Position numbers and translations under genes: made by a program | Shown here: piece after piece, positions 1-8,632 of the stretch | Position numbering within the stretch: position 1 is the stretch's first letter | Layout of the letters: each line of letters opens with the position of its first letter | From: Mediterraneibacter gnavus ATCC 29149 | GTDB lineage: Bacteria; Bacillota; Clostridia; Lachnospirales; Lachnospiraceae | Length of the DNA stretch: 64,000 bases | Direction of reading: 5' to 3' | Assembly (NCBI RefSeq): GCF_008121495.1 | Contig: NZ_CP043051.1 | Coordinates: 2,747,001 to 2,811,000 of the forward strand | The notes under the pieces: model-generated | Told to the model about the DNA's origin: nothing | The model's input: the letters and a program-made list of their open reading frames with translations, nothing else | The model's database searches: none

Positions 1-18
1 TAAAAAGGAGGTATTATC

Positions 19-357
19 ATGCCAGAATTAAAATGTACAGTACAGACATGTATGCACAATCAGGATTTCCTCTGCCGTCTGGATTCCATCCAGGTAGGTG
101 GTTCTCAGGCAAAGGCTTCAAAGGAGACCTGCTGTGACAGCTTTGAGGAGCGAAAAACACAGGGGATGGAAAATTCCTATACGAACGCATATGGAAACCA
201 TGCGACAGCGCCTTCGGATCGTTGCGGAATCGATTGTAAAGCAACTGACTGCATGTACAATGAACAGTGTAAATGTGAAGCGGGAAAGGTCAGCGTGGAA
301 GGTTCCTGTGCGTGTCATAAGGACGGCACAGAGTGCGCCACATTTCAGTGCAGATAA
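19..357 (+). CDS. DUF1540 domain protein, two tandem domains
   Basis: A 112-residue, cysteine-rich protein of unknown function. Two copies of the DUF1540 pattern are visible: residues about 5-41 (CTVQTCMHN ... CCDSF) and about 68-111 (CGIDCKATDCMYN ... CATFQC). Each has a spaced set of cysteines typical of a small metal-binding fold. There is no signal peptide or membrane segment, so it is probably cytoplasmic. The start is set by an AAGGAGG site at bases 5-11, about 7 bases before the ATG. It is followed by its own hairpin terminator at 373-412, so it ends its transcription unit; what lies upstream is outside the window. The family is common in spore-forming clostridia; metal binding is inferred from the cysteine spacing only. 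Confidence 0.85.
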   Translation: MPELKCTVQTCMHNQDFLCRLDSIQVGGSQAKASKETCCDSFEERKTQGMENSYTNAYGNHATAPSDRCGIDCKATDCMYNEQCKCEAGKVSVEGSCACHKDGTECATFQCR

Positions 358-372
358 GAAGTGAAAGAGAAG

Positions 373-412
373 AAGCGGTGCTTGGCTTTATGGCCGGGCA
401 TCGCTTTTTTGA
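373..412 (+). terminator. Rho-independent terminator after DUF1540 gene
   Basis: AAGCGGTGC (373-381) pairs with GCATCGCTT (398-406), with one G-U pair, followed by a run of T. It separates the DUF1540 gene from the permease gene. Confidence 0.8.
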
Positions 413-415
413 AGG

Positions 416-445
416 TTGACGGTCTTCCTGTTACAGGGGTATAAT
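416..445 (+). promoter_or_regulatory. SigA-type promoter for the AI-2E permease-metA unit
   Basis: TTGACG (416-421), an 18-base spacer and TATAAT (440-445), placed just after the preceding terminator and 40 bases before the permease start. Confidence 0.65.
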
Positions 446-484
446 GGAAATACTTGCAAAACCAGAAAGGAATGAGATACATAT

Positions 485-1837
485 ATGAACAGAGAGGGAG
501 AAAAACCTGAAAAAGAGGGGAAAAAGGAGAATGACTATTATACGTCGCAGCCTTCATTTGGAAGCAAAAAGACATCCAGATTCTGGCATCAGATCAGCAG
601 GGACGTACGGATATTTGTGGTGATCGCAGCCTGCATCGTGTTTTATTTTGCATTATTGCGCATGACAAATATTTCGGAAGTTTTTGGGAAAATATACCAG
701 GTGTTAAAGCCGATTATTTATGGTCTTGTCATTGCGTATTTGCTCAACCCGATTGTAAAGCTGGTGGATACGCATTTTGAACCCTGGATCAAGAGAAAAT
801 TTCCACGCATTAAGAATGCGGGCGGCATTTCCAGAGGGGCAGGAATTTTGCTTGCAATCGTTGTAATGTTTGCGTTAATCGTGGCGTTGTGCAATATGAT
901 GATACCGGAACTCTACCGCAGTATAAGAGATATGATCCTTACTGTGCCGAGCCAGCTGAATCGTTTTATCGGGAAGATGACAGAGGTGATGAGTACAGAT
1001 CAATCGACTATTGGACAGATGGCAGAGGCAGTCCTCAAAGAAGCAAGTGATGCACTGCAGACATGGATGCGTACAGACCTTCTCAATCAGGTCAATGTAC
1101 TGATGTCGAATCTGACAGTGGGAGTGATCAACGTTGTCAAGGAATTGTGCTATGTACTGATCGGAGTGATCGTATCTGTTTATGTGCTGTTCAGTAAGGA
1201 GAAGTTTGCAAGCCAGTGCAAGAAGCTTGTATATGCCATCATGCGTCCGTCAAGAGCGAATATGGTGCTTCATCTGACGATCAAGAGCAACGAGATCTTC
1301 GGCGGTTTTATTATCGGAAAGATCATTGATTCTGCGATCATCGGAGTATTGTGTTTTGTCGGACTTTCCATTTTGGATATGCCGTATACGATGCTTGTGA
1401 GCGTGATCGTAGGAGTAACCAATGTGATTCCGTTTTTCGGACCATATATCGGAGCAATTCCAAGCGCCGTCCTGATTTTGTTGTCAGATCCGAAGATGGG
1501 AATCTATTTTATTATTTTTGTATTTCTTCTGCAGCAGCTGGATGGGAATATCATCGGACCAAAGATTTTGGGGGATTCTACGGGATTGTCTGCATTCTGG
1601 GTGGTATTTTCGATTTTGTTTGGCGGAGGAATGTTTGGATTTGTGGGAATGATTTTGGGAGTTCCTACATTTGCAGTCATCTATTATATTGTAAAAATGC
1701 TGGTGAACCATCAGCTGGAAAATCATACGCTGCCTACAGATACCGGTGCGTACGACCAGTTCGGTTATGTAAATAATGAAGGCGAGTATGCAAGAGTTGA
1801 TGAGGCGACAGAAAAGAAAGAAGAAAAAGGGGAATAA
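485..1837 (+). CDS. AI-2E family transporter (PF01594-type permease)
   Basis: A 450-residue polytopic membrane protein. The N-terminal 42 residues are charged and cytoplasmic, followed by a hydrophobic segment (about 43-60) and several more to about residue 410. The C-terminal 35 residues are acidic and soluble. Conserved family features are visible in the second half, including the segment around GVTNVIPFFGPYIGAIPS and the later DGNIIGPKILG motif. Members of this family include E. coli TqsA and a range of exporters and antiporters, so substrate cannot be read from the sequence and an autoinducer-2 role should not be assumed. metA starts 3 bases after the stop, implying co-transcription. Confidence 0.9.
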   Translation: MNREGEKPEKEGKKENDYYTSQPSFGSKKTSRFWHQISRDVRIFVVIAACIVFYFALLRMTNISEVFGKIYQVLKPIIYGLVIAYLLNPIVKLVDTHFEPWIKRKFPRIKNAGGISRGAGILLAIVVMFALIVALCNMMIPELYRSIRDMILTVPSQLNRFIGKMTEVMSTDQSTIGQMAEAVLKEASDALQTWMRTDLLNQVNVLMSNLTVGVINVVKELCYVLIGVIVSVYVLFSKEKFASQCKKLVYAIMRPSRANMVLHLTIKSNEIFGGFIIGKIIDSAIIGVLCFVGLSILDMPYTMLVSVIVGVTNVIPFFGPYIGAIPSAVLILLSDPKMGIYFIIFVFLLQQLDGNIIGPKILGDSTGLSAFWVVFSILFGGGMFGFVGMILGVPTFAVIYYIVKMLVNHQLENHTLPTDTGAYDQFGYVNNEGEYARVDEATEKKEEKGE

Positions 1838-1840
1838 ATT

Positions 1841-2761
1841 ATGCCAATACGTGTACAGAACGACCTTCCGGTAAAAGAGATACTGGAGCATGAAAATATA
1901 TTTGTAATGGACGAATACCGGGCAGCACATCAGGATATCCGTCCGATCAAGATCGGGCTTTTAAATCTGATGCCGTTAAAGGAGGATACAGAGCTGCAGA
2001 TACTGCGGTCTCTCTCGAACACACCGCTTCAGGTGGATGTTGTATTTGTCCGTGTATCAGGACATGTATCGAAAAATACATCCACCAGTCATCTGCATAA
2101 GTTTTATCAGTCTTTTGAAGAGATCAAGGAGCAGAAGTTTGATGGATTTATCATTACAGGAGCTCCGGTGGAACAGATTCCGTTTGAAGATGTGGATTAC
2201 TGGGATGAGTTGAAAGAGATCATGGAGTGGACGAAGACGCATGTGACTTCCACGCTGCATTTGTGCTGGGGTGCACAGGCGGGGATTTATTATCACTATG
2301 GGATTGATAAGACACAGCTTCCAGAGAAAATGTTCGGTGTATTTAAGCATCATGTGAGAAACAGAAGAATCCCGCTTGTGCGTGGATTTGATGATGCGTT
2401 TTATGCGCCTCATTCCCGGCATACGGAGATTCCGTTGGAACAGGTGGAGGCAGATGAGAGACTGACGATACTGGCAGATTCCAAAGAGGCGGGGCTTTTC
2501 CTCTGTATGGCAGAGGAAGGTCGTCAGATTTTTGTGATGGGACATCCGGAATATGACAGAATGACATTGGATGCGGAATATAAGAGGGATTTGAGCAAAG
2601 GTCTGGATATTCAGATGCCGGTGAATTATTATCCGGACAACGATCCGGATCAGAAACCGGAACTGATCTGGAGATCTCATGCAAATAACATTTATACGAA
2701 CTGGCTGAATTATTATGTATATCAGACAACGCCGTATGATCTGGAGGGGACACCGTTTTAA
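1841..2761 (+). CDS. metA: Homoserine O-acetyltransferase (MetA family, acetyl-CoA type)
   Basis: Acylates L-homoserine for methionine synthesis; cytoplasmic. The 306 residues match the full length of the MetA/HTS family. Catalytic Cys142 ([10 protein letters not shown]) and the His235/Glu237 pair (MGHPEYD) are present at standard numbering. Residue 111 is glutamate (GAPVEQIPF). In characterised MetA proteins Glu at this position favours acetyl-CoA, while Gly, as in E. coli, favours succinyl-CoA. The product is therefore predicted to be O-acetylhomoserine, matching the metY gene at 56.1 kb. The start lies 3 bases after the permease stop, with GGGG just upstream inside that gene. No SAM riboswitch or T-box is visible upstream. 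Confidence 0.93.
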   Translation: MPIRVQNDLPVKEILEHENIFVMDEYRAAHQDIRPIKIGLLNLMPLKEDTELQILRSLSNTPLQVDVVFVRVSGHVSKNTSTSHLHKFYQSFEEIKEQKFDGFIITGAPVEQIPFEDVDYWDELKEIMEWTKTHVTSTLHLCWGAQAGIYYHYGIDKTQLPEKMFGVFKHHVRNRRIPLVRGFDDAFYAPHSRHTEIPLEQVEADERLTILADSKEAGLFLCMAEEGRQIFVMGHPEYDRMTLDAEYKRDLSKGLDIQMPVNYYPDNDPDQKPELIWRSHANNIYTNWLNYYVYQTTPYDLEGTPF

Positions 2762-2789
2762 GGAGGAATCAGAGAGAGGAACGAAGAGA

Positions 2790-4143
2790 ATGAGAAAAAG
2801 AAATGTGAGGGGGATTTGTGCTTTTTTATGCACCATCCTTTTGGGATGTCTGATTCCGGCCGGGGAGGTACAGGCTCAGCGTGCGCTGGATGTGGCAAGA
2901 GAGAGGGGCTATCAGCTTGAGGAACGGTATCAGCCTGCAGGTTCGATCATTACGGAGATCAATACCGGACAAATTTTATGGCAGGAAAATGCACAGAAAC
3001 AGTGGCCGCCGGCAAGTATGACAAAATTGATGACCATTCTTCTGGCATATGAGGAGATAAAAGCCGGGAATCTGGAACTTGAGAGTACGGCAGAGGTAAA
3101 TGAAAGATATACAGATATTGCAGGCAGGTATGCGCTCAGCAACAATAAAATGCAGCCGGGAGCCAGTTATACGGTTGCAGAGTTGATGGATCTGATCATT
3201 GTGCCGTCTTCTGCGGCGGCAACGTATATGCTTGCGGATATGGTGGAGTCGGATCCGGACAGGTTTGTGGAGCGTATGAATCAAAAGGCACAGGAGCTTG
3301 GAATGGTCAATACGAAGTACTTCAACTGTGTGGGGGTTACTAACAATCTGCTGCAGCCGTATCATCCGGTGAGCCAGCCGCTTGATGGAGATAACATTAC
3401 AACACCGGAAGATTATGCGATGCTGTGTACTTATCTGATAAAGACCTATCCGGATATTTTAAATCACACAAAGTATCCCCAGATCACCGTAAAAGAGGGG
3501 ACACCGTATGAGGAGCATTTTACATCATATCAGATTTCACTGGAAGGGGCAAAGTATGGTCTAGAGGGCACAGACGGCTTGAAGACAGGTTCCAGCGATA
3601 CAGCAGGGTTTAAACTATTCGTCCACTGCAAAACGGGGGGACACGCGTCTGGTGGAGATTGTGATGGGTGTGTCTGACTGGTCAGATCAGACTGGGGAAG
3701 AGCTCCGTCATCTGGTCGGAAACGCGATTATGGAGCAGGCATTTGAACGGTTTGAATATAAAAAAGTACTTTCCAAAGGGGTGCATACTATTGATGGAAA
3801 GAAAGTAGAGATTTCAAAAGATTTATGGGACTGTGTTCCAAAAGGGAAAGAAGCTCCGCTTACGATCAAGGACGGTAAAGTGCTGGTAGACTTGGAAAGA
3901 GAATATCTGCCGGGATTTCAGGCACCGGCAGTTTCGTGCAAACAGGTGGCGGCAGTGGAGAAGAACGAACAGAAGGGACTGCCGCTGTTCTTGAAGGTGC
4001 TGCTTGTACTCGCTGCAGTGTTTGTGATTCTTGTGGGAGCAAGAATCTCTTATGTGGCATATCGGAAAAAGCAGAGAAGGAAGCGCCGGGAAGCACAGAG
4101 AAGAAGACGTGCAAGAAGAATCAGAGAATTAGAGGAGAAGTAA
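2790..4143 (+). pseudogene. D-alanyl-D-alanine carboxypeptidase (S11, DacF-like), frameshifted
   Basis: A penicillin-binding D,D-carboxypeptidase that would trim peptidoglycan stem peptides outside the membrane. The N-terminal part has a signal peptide, the SxxK motif (PASMTKLM) and the KTG motif (GLKTGSSDTAGF). The SxN motif reads PSSAAAT, so the usual Asn is absent. After GGG TTT the frame is broken by one extra A in the AAA at 3612-3614. Removing it restores FNYSSTAKRGDTRL, then the C-terminal domain and a C-terminal membrane anchor with a very basic tail, ending at 4143. The unshifted frame stops at 3677. The start at 2790 follows GAGAGGA. Either a decayed gene, a sequence error or an unusual +1 recoding site. 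Confidence 0.75.
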
Positions 4144-4160
4144 GACAGGGAGGAAACAGG

Positions 4161-5330
4161 ATGAGAGAGCTGCAGTTTTCAGCGATGGTAAATCAGTTTC
4201 AGCCGGGAATTTTTACCGCGCTGAATGACAAGAAGGAAGAGATGATTCAGGCAGGAAAACGGGTGTTCAATCTGTCAGTGGGAACACCGGATTTTGCACC
4301 GGCACCGCATGTGATGGAGGCACTTACAGAAGCGTGCAAAGATCCGGAGAACTATAAATATGCACTGGCAGATCTGCCGGAGCTTTTAGAGGCAGTCCAA
4401 TACCGGTATGCGCATCGGTTTGGAGTGGAGATTCAGACAGATGAGATTATGTCAGTTTATGGATCTCAGGAGGGAATGGCGCATATCGGAATGGCATTGT
4501 GTGATCCCGGGGATACCATTCTGGTTCCGAATCCGGGATATCCGCTGTTTGAAATGAGCGGAATCATGGCAGGTGCGAATGTGGAATATTATGAAATCCG
4601 CGAGGAGAACGGATATCTGCCGGATCTGAAAAATATCCCGGGAGAGGTTTTGGAGAGAACCAAATATATGGTAGTCTCTTATCCGTTGAATCCGGTCTGT
4701 GTCTGTGCTCCGGATCATTTTTATGAAGAACTGATCGCATTTGCAAAGGAGCATCATATTGTGATCATCCATGACAATGCATATTCGGATATTATTTTTA
4801 CAAGAGAACAGGGGCGGTCATTTTTATCTTTTGACGGTGCAAAAGAGGTAGGGGTAGAGTTTTATTCGTTGTCCAAGTCCTATAATCTTACGGGTGCCAG
4901 AATCTCATTTGTGGTGGGAAATAAAGCGATTGTAGAGAAGTTTAAAACGCTGCGTTCTCAGATCGATTACGGCATCTTTCTGCCGATTCAGAAGGCTGCG
5001 ATCGCGGCGCTTACGGGGCCGGACGATTTCATCGAAAAGCAGAGGCAGGAGTATGCAAAAAGAAACTGTGCGCTGTGCGGCGGTCTGCGAAGGATCGGGT
5101 GGAATGTACCGGACAGTCAGGGGACAATGTTTGTGTGGGCAAAGATTCCGAAAGGCTATGCGTCGTCCTTTGATTTCTGTATGCAGCTTGTGGAGAAGAC
5201 CGGACTTCTGGTAACGCCTGGAAGTGCGTTTGGAAGCGCGGGAGAAGGGTATATCAGAATGGCGCTGGTAGTTGATCTGCCCGTGATCGGGGAAATTCTT
5301 GAAGTGCTTGAGAAATCGGGGATGTTTTAG
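4161..5330 (+). CDS. Class I/II PLP-dependent aminotransferase (LL-DAP aminotransferase-like)
   Basis: A 389-residue fold-type I aminotransferase. The cofactor lysine is K239 in SLSKSYNLTGAR; D205 and Y208 (HDNAYSD) fit the pyridine-nitrogen and O3' contacts; the C-terminal substrate Arg lies in GYIRMAL. The motif that is usually PNNPTG reads PLNPVC (residues 175-180), keeping the cofactor-contacting Asn177 but replacing Thr-Gly. N-terminal sequence resembles LL-diaminopimelate and related aspartate/alanine aminotransferases; the substrate is not certain. The open frame extends further upstream, but the ATG at 4161 is chosen because GGGAGGAAAC precedes it and the family begins here. The hydroxy-acid enzyme gene follows 21 bases later. 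Confidence 0.88.
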   Translation: MRELQFSAMVNQFQPGIFTALNDKKEEMIQAGKRVFNLSVGTPDFAPAPHVMEALTEACKDPENYKYALADLPELLEAVQYRYAHRFGVEIQTDEIMSVYGSQEGMAHIGMALCDPGDTILVPNPGYPLFEMSGIMAGANVEYYEIREENGYLPDLKNIPGEVLERTKYMVVSYPLNPVCVCAPDHFYEELIAFAKEHHIVIIHDNAYSDIIFTREQGRSFLSFDGAKEVGVEFYSLSKSYNLTGARISFVVGNKAIVEKFKTLRSQIDYGIFLPIQKAAIAALTGPDDFIEKQRQEYAKRNCALCGGLRRIGWNVPDSQGTMFVWAKIPKGYASSFDFCMQLVEKTGLLVTPGSAFGSAGEGYIRMALVVDLPVIGEILEVLEKSGMF

Positions 5331-5351
5331 AAAAAAGAGGAGGAGACGAGT

Positions 5352-6365
5352 ATGGACTATCAGAAAGTGATCGAACAGGCAAGGACATGTATCGGACCGT
5401 ACTGTAAAGCGTGTGCAGTCTGTAACGGCAGAGCGTGCAAAAATACAATGCCGGGACCTGGAGCGAAAGGAATCGGAGATGTGGCGATCCGAAATTTTCA
5501 GAAATGGCAGGAGATCCGTATCAATATGGATACGATCTGTGAAAAGAAACCGGCTGATACGACAGTGACTCTGTTTGGAAAGGAGTTTTCCTACCCGTTT
5601 TTTGCAGGACCGGTAGGTGCTGTGAAGCTGCATTACGGGGAGAAATATACGGATCAGGAATATAATGAAATTTTACTGGCAGGATGTATGGAAGGAGGAA
5701 TTGCGGCATTTACAGGTGACGGGTCAGATGCACGGGTAATGCAGGAAGCCACAGCGGCAGTCCAAAAACTGGGAGGTCTGGGAATCCCGACTGTAAAACC
5801 GTGGGATATGGATACGATTCGTGACAAAATGGAACTGGTCAAACGGTCAGGGGCTTTTGCTGTTGCAATGGATATTGATGCGGCCGGGCTTCCGTTTCTT
5901 CAGAATCTGAATCCGCCGGCGGGAAGCAAATCTGTGGAAGAGTTAAAAGAAATTGTGAAAATTGCTGAAATTCCATTTATTCTAAAAGGAATCATGACGG
6001 TCAGAGGGGCGAAAAAGGCTCTCGAGGCCGGTGCACAGGCGATTGTGGTGTCTAACCACGGAGGAAGAGTACTGGATCAATGTCCGTCTACAGCCGAAGT
6101 TCTTCCGGATATTGTGAAGGCAGTGGATGGCCGGATGAAGATTTTTGTGGACGGCGGGATCCGGACAGGAACGGATGTCTTTAAAGCACTGGCAATGGGC
6201 GCGGATGCGGCACTGATTGCCCGTCCGTTCGTGACCGCGGCATATGGTGCGGGAGTGCAGGGTGTGAGTGCATATACTGCAAAAACAGGTGGTGAATTAA
6301 GAGATACCATGGCAATGTGCGGTGCATTTGCTGTCAAGGAAATTACAGAGGAAATGCTCTGGTAA
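5352..6365 (+). CDS. FMN-dependent alpha-hydroxy-acid dehydrogenase family protein with N-terminal cysteine cluster
   Basis: A 337-residue TIM-barrel flavoprotein related to lactate/glycolate oxidases and lactate dehydrogenases. The catalytic base His236 lies in VSNHGGRVLD, Lys212 in ILKGIMTVRGA, and the phosphate-binding IFVDGGIRTGTD and GADAALIARP strands are present. The first 30 residues contain five cysteines (C13, C18, C21, C24, C29; CX4CX2CX2CX4C) that classic oxidases lack. This looks like an iron-sulfur or zinc site, suggesting electron transfer to an acceptor other than oxygen, which would suit an anaerobe. Annotation pipelines would likely call it an 'alpha-hydroxy-acid oxidizing protein'. 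Substrate unknown. It is the last gene before the nrdD promoter region. Confidence 0.87.
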   Translation: MDYQKVIEQARTCIGPYCKACAVCNGRACKNTMPGPGAKGIGDVAIRNFQKWQEIRINMDTICEKKPADTTVTLFGKEFSYPFFAGPVGAVKLHYGEKYTDQEYNEILLAGCMEGGIAAFTGDGSDARVMQEATAAVQKLGGLGIPTVKPWDMDTIRDKMELVKRSGAFAVAMDIDAAGLPFLQNLNPPAGSKSVEELKEIVKIAEIPFILKGIMTVRGAKKALEAGAQAIVVSNHGGRVLDQCPSTAEVLPDIVKAVDGRMKIFVDGGIRTGTDVFKALAMGADAALIARPFVTAAYGAGVQGVSAYTAKTGGELRDTMAMCGAFAVKEITEEMLW

Positions 6366-6394
6366 ATGAGAGACTTTTTGTGAAAGTTTCCGTA

Positions 6395-6423
6395 TTGACT
6401 CTGACTGCTCAAAGTGATAACAT
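6395..6423 (+). promoter_or_regulatory. SigA-type promoter of nrdDG
   Basis: TTGACT (6395-6400), 17-base spacer, TAACAT (6418-6423). The predicted start point falls at the upstream edge of the first NrdR-like box. Confidence 0.5.
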
Positions 6424-6434
6424 ATTCGTTGCTG

Positions 6435-6482
6435 ACACATGATATAGTTTATCCTGTGTGATAAAAACACTAAATATAGATA
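6435..6482 (+). promoter_or_regulatory. Tandem NrdR-box-like operators upstream of nrdD
   Basis: Two 16-base elements, ACACATGATATAGTTT (6435-6450) and ACACTAAATATAGATA (6467-6482), each resemble the NrdR box consensus acaCwAtATaTwGtgt (13 and 12 of 16 positions by eye). Their start-to-start distance is 32 bases, about three helical turns, the arrangement known for NrdR pairs. They lie between the promoter and the nrdD ribosome site. NrdR itself is not in the window. Confidence 0.65.
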
Positions 6483-6510
6483 AAACAAAAGCGAAGGGAG
6501 CAGAAGTTGT

Positions 6511-8631
6511 ATGATCAGAGTCATCAAGAAAGACGGGACAAAGGAAGATTTTAACGTGCAGAAAGTAGTTGTGGCTGTTAATAAATCTGCGTACCGTGCA
6601 CTCATTAAATTCACAGATGAGGAGTTGGACTATATCTGTCGTTTCGTAGAAGAAAAGGTACAGACATTGGGAATTCAGGACGTCCCGATTGCAGAGATGC
6701 ATAATGTGGTAGAGGGAGCCCTGGAAAAGGTAAATCCGGTGGTGGCAAAAAGTTATCGTGATTATCGTAATTACAAACAGGACTTTGTACAGATGCTGGA
6801 TGAAGTATATAAAAAGAGCCAGTCCATCATGTATATCGGGGATAAAGAAAACAGCAACACGGACAGTGCGCTGGTATCAACAAAGAGAAGTCTGATCTTT
6901 AATGAGCTGAACAAAGAGCTTTATAAGAAATTCTTCCTGACAGTAGAAGAAATCCAGGCGATCCGTGAAGGGTATATTTACATTCACGATATGTCTGCGA
7001 GAAGAGATACGATGAACTGCTGCCTTTTTGATGTGAAAAATGTATTAAGCGGCGGATTTGAGATGGGGAATCTCTGGTATAATGAGCCGAAGACACTGGA
7101 TACAGCATTTGATGTGATCGGGGATATCGTATTAAGTGCGGCCAGCCAGCAGTATGGTGGATTTACAGTGCCAAGTGTGGATGAGATCCTGGAACCATAT
7201 GCAGAAAAATCTCACAAAAAACTGATTGAAAAATACAGAGCGTTGGGTCTGGATGAAGAAGCTGTACAAAAGATCGCATGGTCAGATCTGGAAAAAGAAA
7301 TGGAACAGGGATTCCAGGGATGGGAATACAAGTTTAATTCGGTATCTTCCAGCCGCGGAGACTATCCGTTTATTACTGTGACAGCCGGAACACGGACAAG
7401 TATTTATGGAAAACTGGCAACGATCAAGATGCTGGAAGTGAGAAAGAACGGACAGGGAAAAGAAGGTCACAAAAAGCCGGTACTCTTTCCGAAGATCGTA
7501 TTTTTGTACGATGAGAATCTGCATGGACCGGGAAAACCGCTGGAAGATGTGTTTGAAGCAGGGATTGAATGCTCCAGAAAGACCATGTATCCGGATTGGT
7601 TAAGCCTGACAGGAGATGGTTATGTTCCGAGCATTTACAAAAAATACGGCAAGATCATCAGCCCGATGGGATGTCGTGCATTTCTTTCTCCATGGTATGA
7701 GAGGGGCGGCATGAAGCCGGCAGATGAAAATGATACACCGGTATTTGTGGGAAGATTTAATATCGGTGCGATCAGCTTACATCTTCCGATGATCTATGCA
7801 AAGGCACAGCAGGAAGGAAAGCCGTTCTTTGAAGTGCTGGATTATTATCTGAATCTGATCCGCAAGCTGCATCAGAGAACGTATGATTATCTGGGTGAGA
7901 TGAAAGCCTCTACGAACCCGCTGGCATATTGTGAAGGAGGATTCTACGGCGGAAACTTAGGATTATATGACAAGATCAAGCCGCTGTTAAAATCAGCGAC
8001 AGCTTCCTTTGGAATTACAGCACTTAACGAACTGCAGCAGCTTCACAACAAAAAGTCCCTTGCAGAGGATGGGGCATTTGCGGTGGAGACACTGGAATAC
8101 ATCAACAAACGTGTGGAAGAATTTAAGAATGAAGACGGACATCTGTATGCGATTTACGGAACACCGGCAGAGAATCTCTGCGGAGTTCAGGTGCAGCAGT
8201 TCCGCAAAAAGTATGGAATCATTGAAAATGTATCGGACAGAGAATATGTCAGCAACAGTTTTCACTGTCATGTAACAGAAGAGATCACACCGATTGAAAA
8301 ACAGGACCTGGAAGGACGTTTCTGGAACCTGAGCAACGGCGGAAAAATCCAGTATGTAAAATATCCGATCAGTTACAATGTGGATGCGATCAAATCTCTT
8401 GTGAGACGTGCTATGGCAAAAGGGTACTATGAGGGCGTCAATCTGTCGTTGTCTTATTGTGATGACTGCGGTCACGAAGAGCTGGATATGGATGTATGTC
8501 CGGAGTGCGGAAGTACCAATCTTACAAAAATAGAAAGAATGAACGGTTATCTCTCTTATTCCAGAGTCAAAGGCGACACTCGGCTCAATGACGCAAAGAT
8601 GGCGGAGATTGCAGAAAGGAAGAGTATGTAA
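6511..8631 (+). CDS. nrdD: Anaerobic ribonucleoside-triphosphate reductase, class III
   Basis: Reduces ribonucleoside triphosphates to deoxyribonucleotides without oxygen, using a glycyl radical. The 706 residues begin with an ATP-cone allosteric domain (about 1-95; IRVIKKDGTKEDF), followed by the ten-stranded barrel domain. Near the C terminus a four-cysteine zinc site (CDDCGHEE ... CPECGS) precedes the glycyl-radical loop, with Gly679 in RMNGYLSYSR the likely radical site. The start has GAAGGGAGCAG about 10 bases upstream. The activase gene nrdG starts one base after the stop. Two NrdR-like boxes upstream suggest dATP/ATP-responsive repression. Confidence 0.97.
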   Translation: MIRVIKKDGTKEDFNVQKVVVAVNKSAYRALIKFTDEELDYICRFVEEKVQTLGIQDVPIAEMHNVVEGALEKVNPVVAKSYRDYRNYKQDFVQMLDEVYKKSQSIMYIGDKENSNTDSALVSTKRSLIFNELNKELYKKFFLTVEEIQAIREGYIYIHDMSARRDTMNCCLFDVKNVLSGGFEMGNLWYNEPKTLDTAFDVIGDIVLSAASQQYGGFTVPSVDEILEPYAEKSHKKLIEKYRALGLDEEAVQKIAWSDLEKEMEQGFQGWEYKFNSVSSSRGDYPFITVTAGTRTSIYGKLATIKMLEVRKNGQGKEGHKKPVLFPKIVFLYDENLHGPGKPLEDVFEAGIECSRKTMYPDWLSLTGDGYVPSIYKKYGKIISPMGCRAFLSPWYERGGMKPADENDTPVFVGRFNIGAISLHLPMIYAKAQQEGKPFFEVLDYYLNLIRKLHQRTYDYLGEMKASTNPLAYCEGGFYGGNLGLYDKIKPLLKSATASFGITALNELQQLHNKKSLAEDGAFAVETLEYINKRVEEFKNEDGHLYAIYGTPAENLCGVQVQQFRKKYGIIENVSDREYVSNSFHCHVTEEITPIEKQDLEGRFWNLSNGGKIQYVKYPISYNVDAIKSLVRRAMAKGYYEGVNLSLSYCDDCGHEELDMDVCPECGSTNLTKIERMNGYLSYSRVKGDTRLNDAKMAEIAERKSM

Positions 8632-8632
8632 C

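Noticed and set aside
1838..1840. SAM riboswitch controlling metA
   Set aside because: metA follows the permease gene after 3 bases; no space and no conserved riboswitch core upstream.
2057..2836. Long minus-strand open frame opposite metA
   Set aside because: It lies wholly over a well-supported gene, has no ribosome site, and its translation is unlike any family; a shadow frame. The same holds for other long antisense frames, for example over dnaG, fhs and potCD.
3609..3615. TTTAAAC as a coronavirus-like programmed -1 frameshift site in the carboxypeptidase gene
   Set aside because: The zero frame reads TTT AAA C, whereas a -1 site needs T TTA AAC. The shift required is +1 (or -2), so the heptamer match is probably chance.
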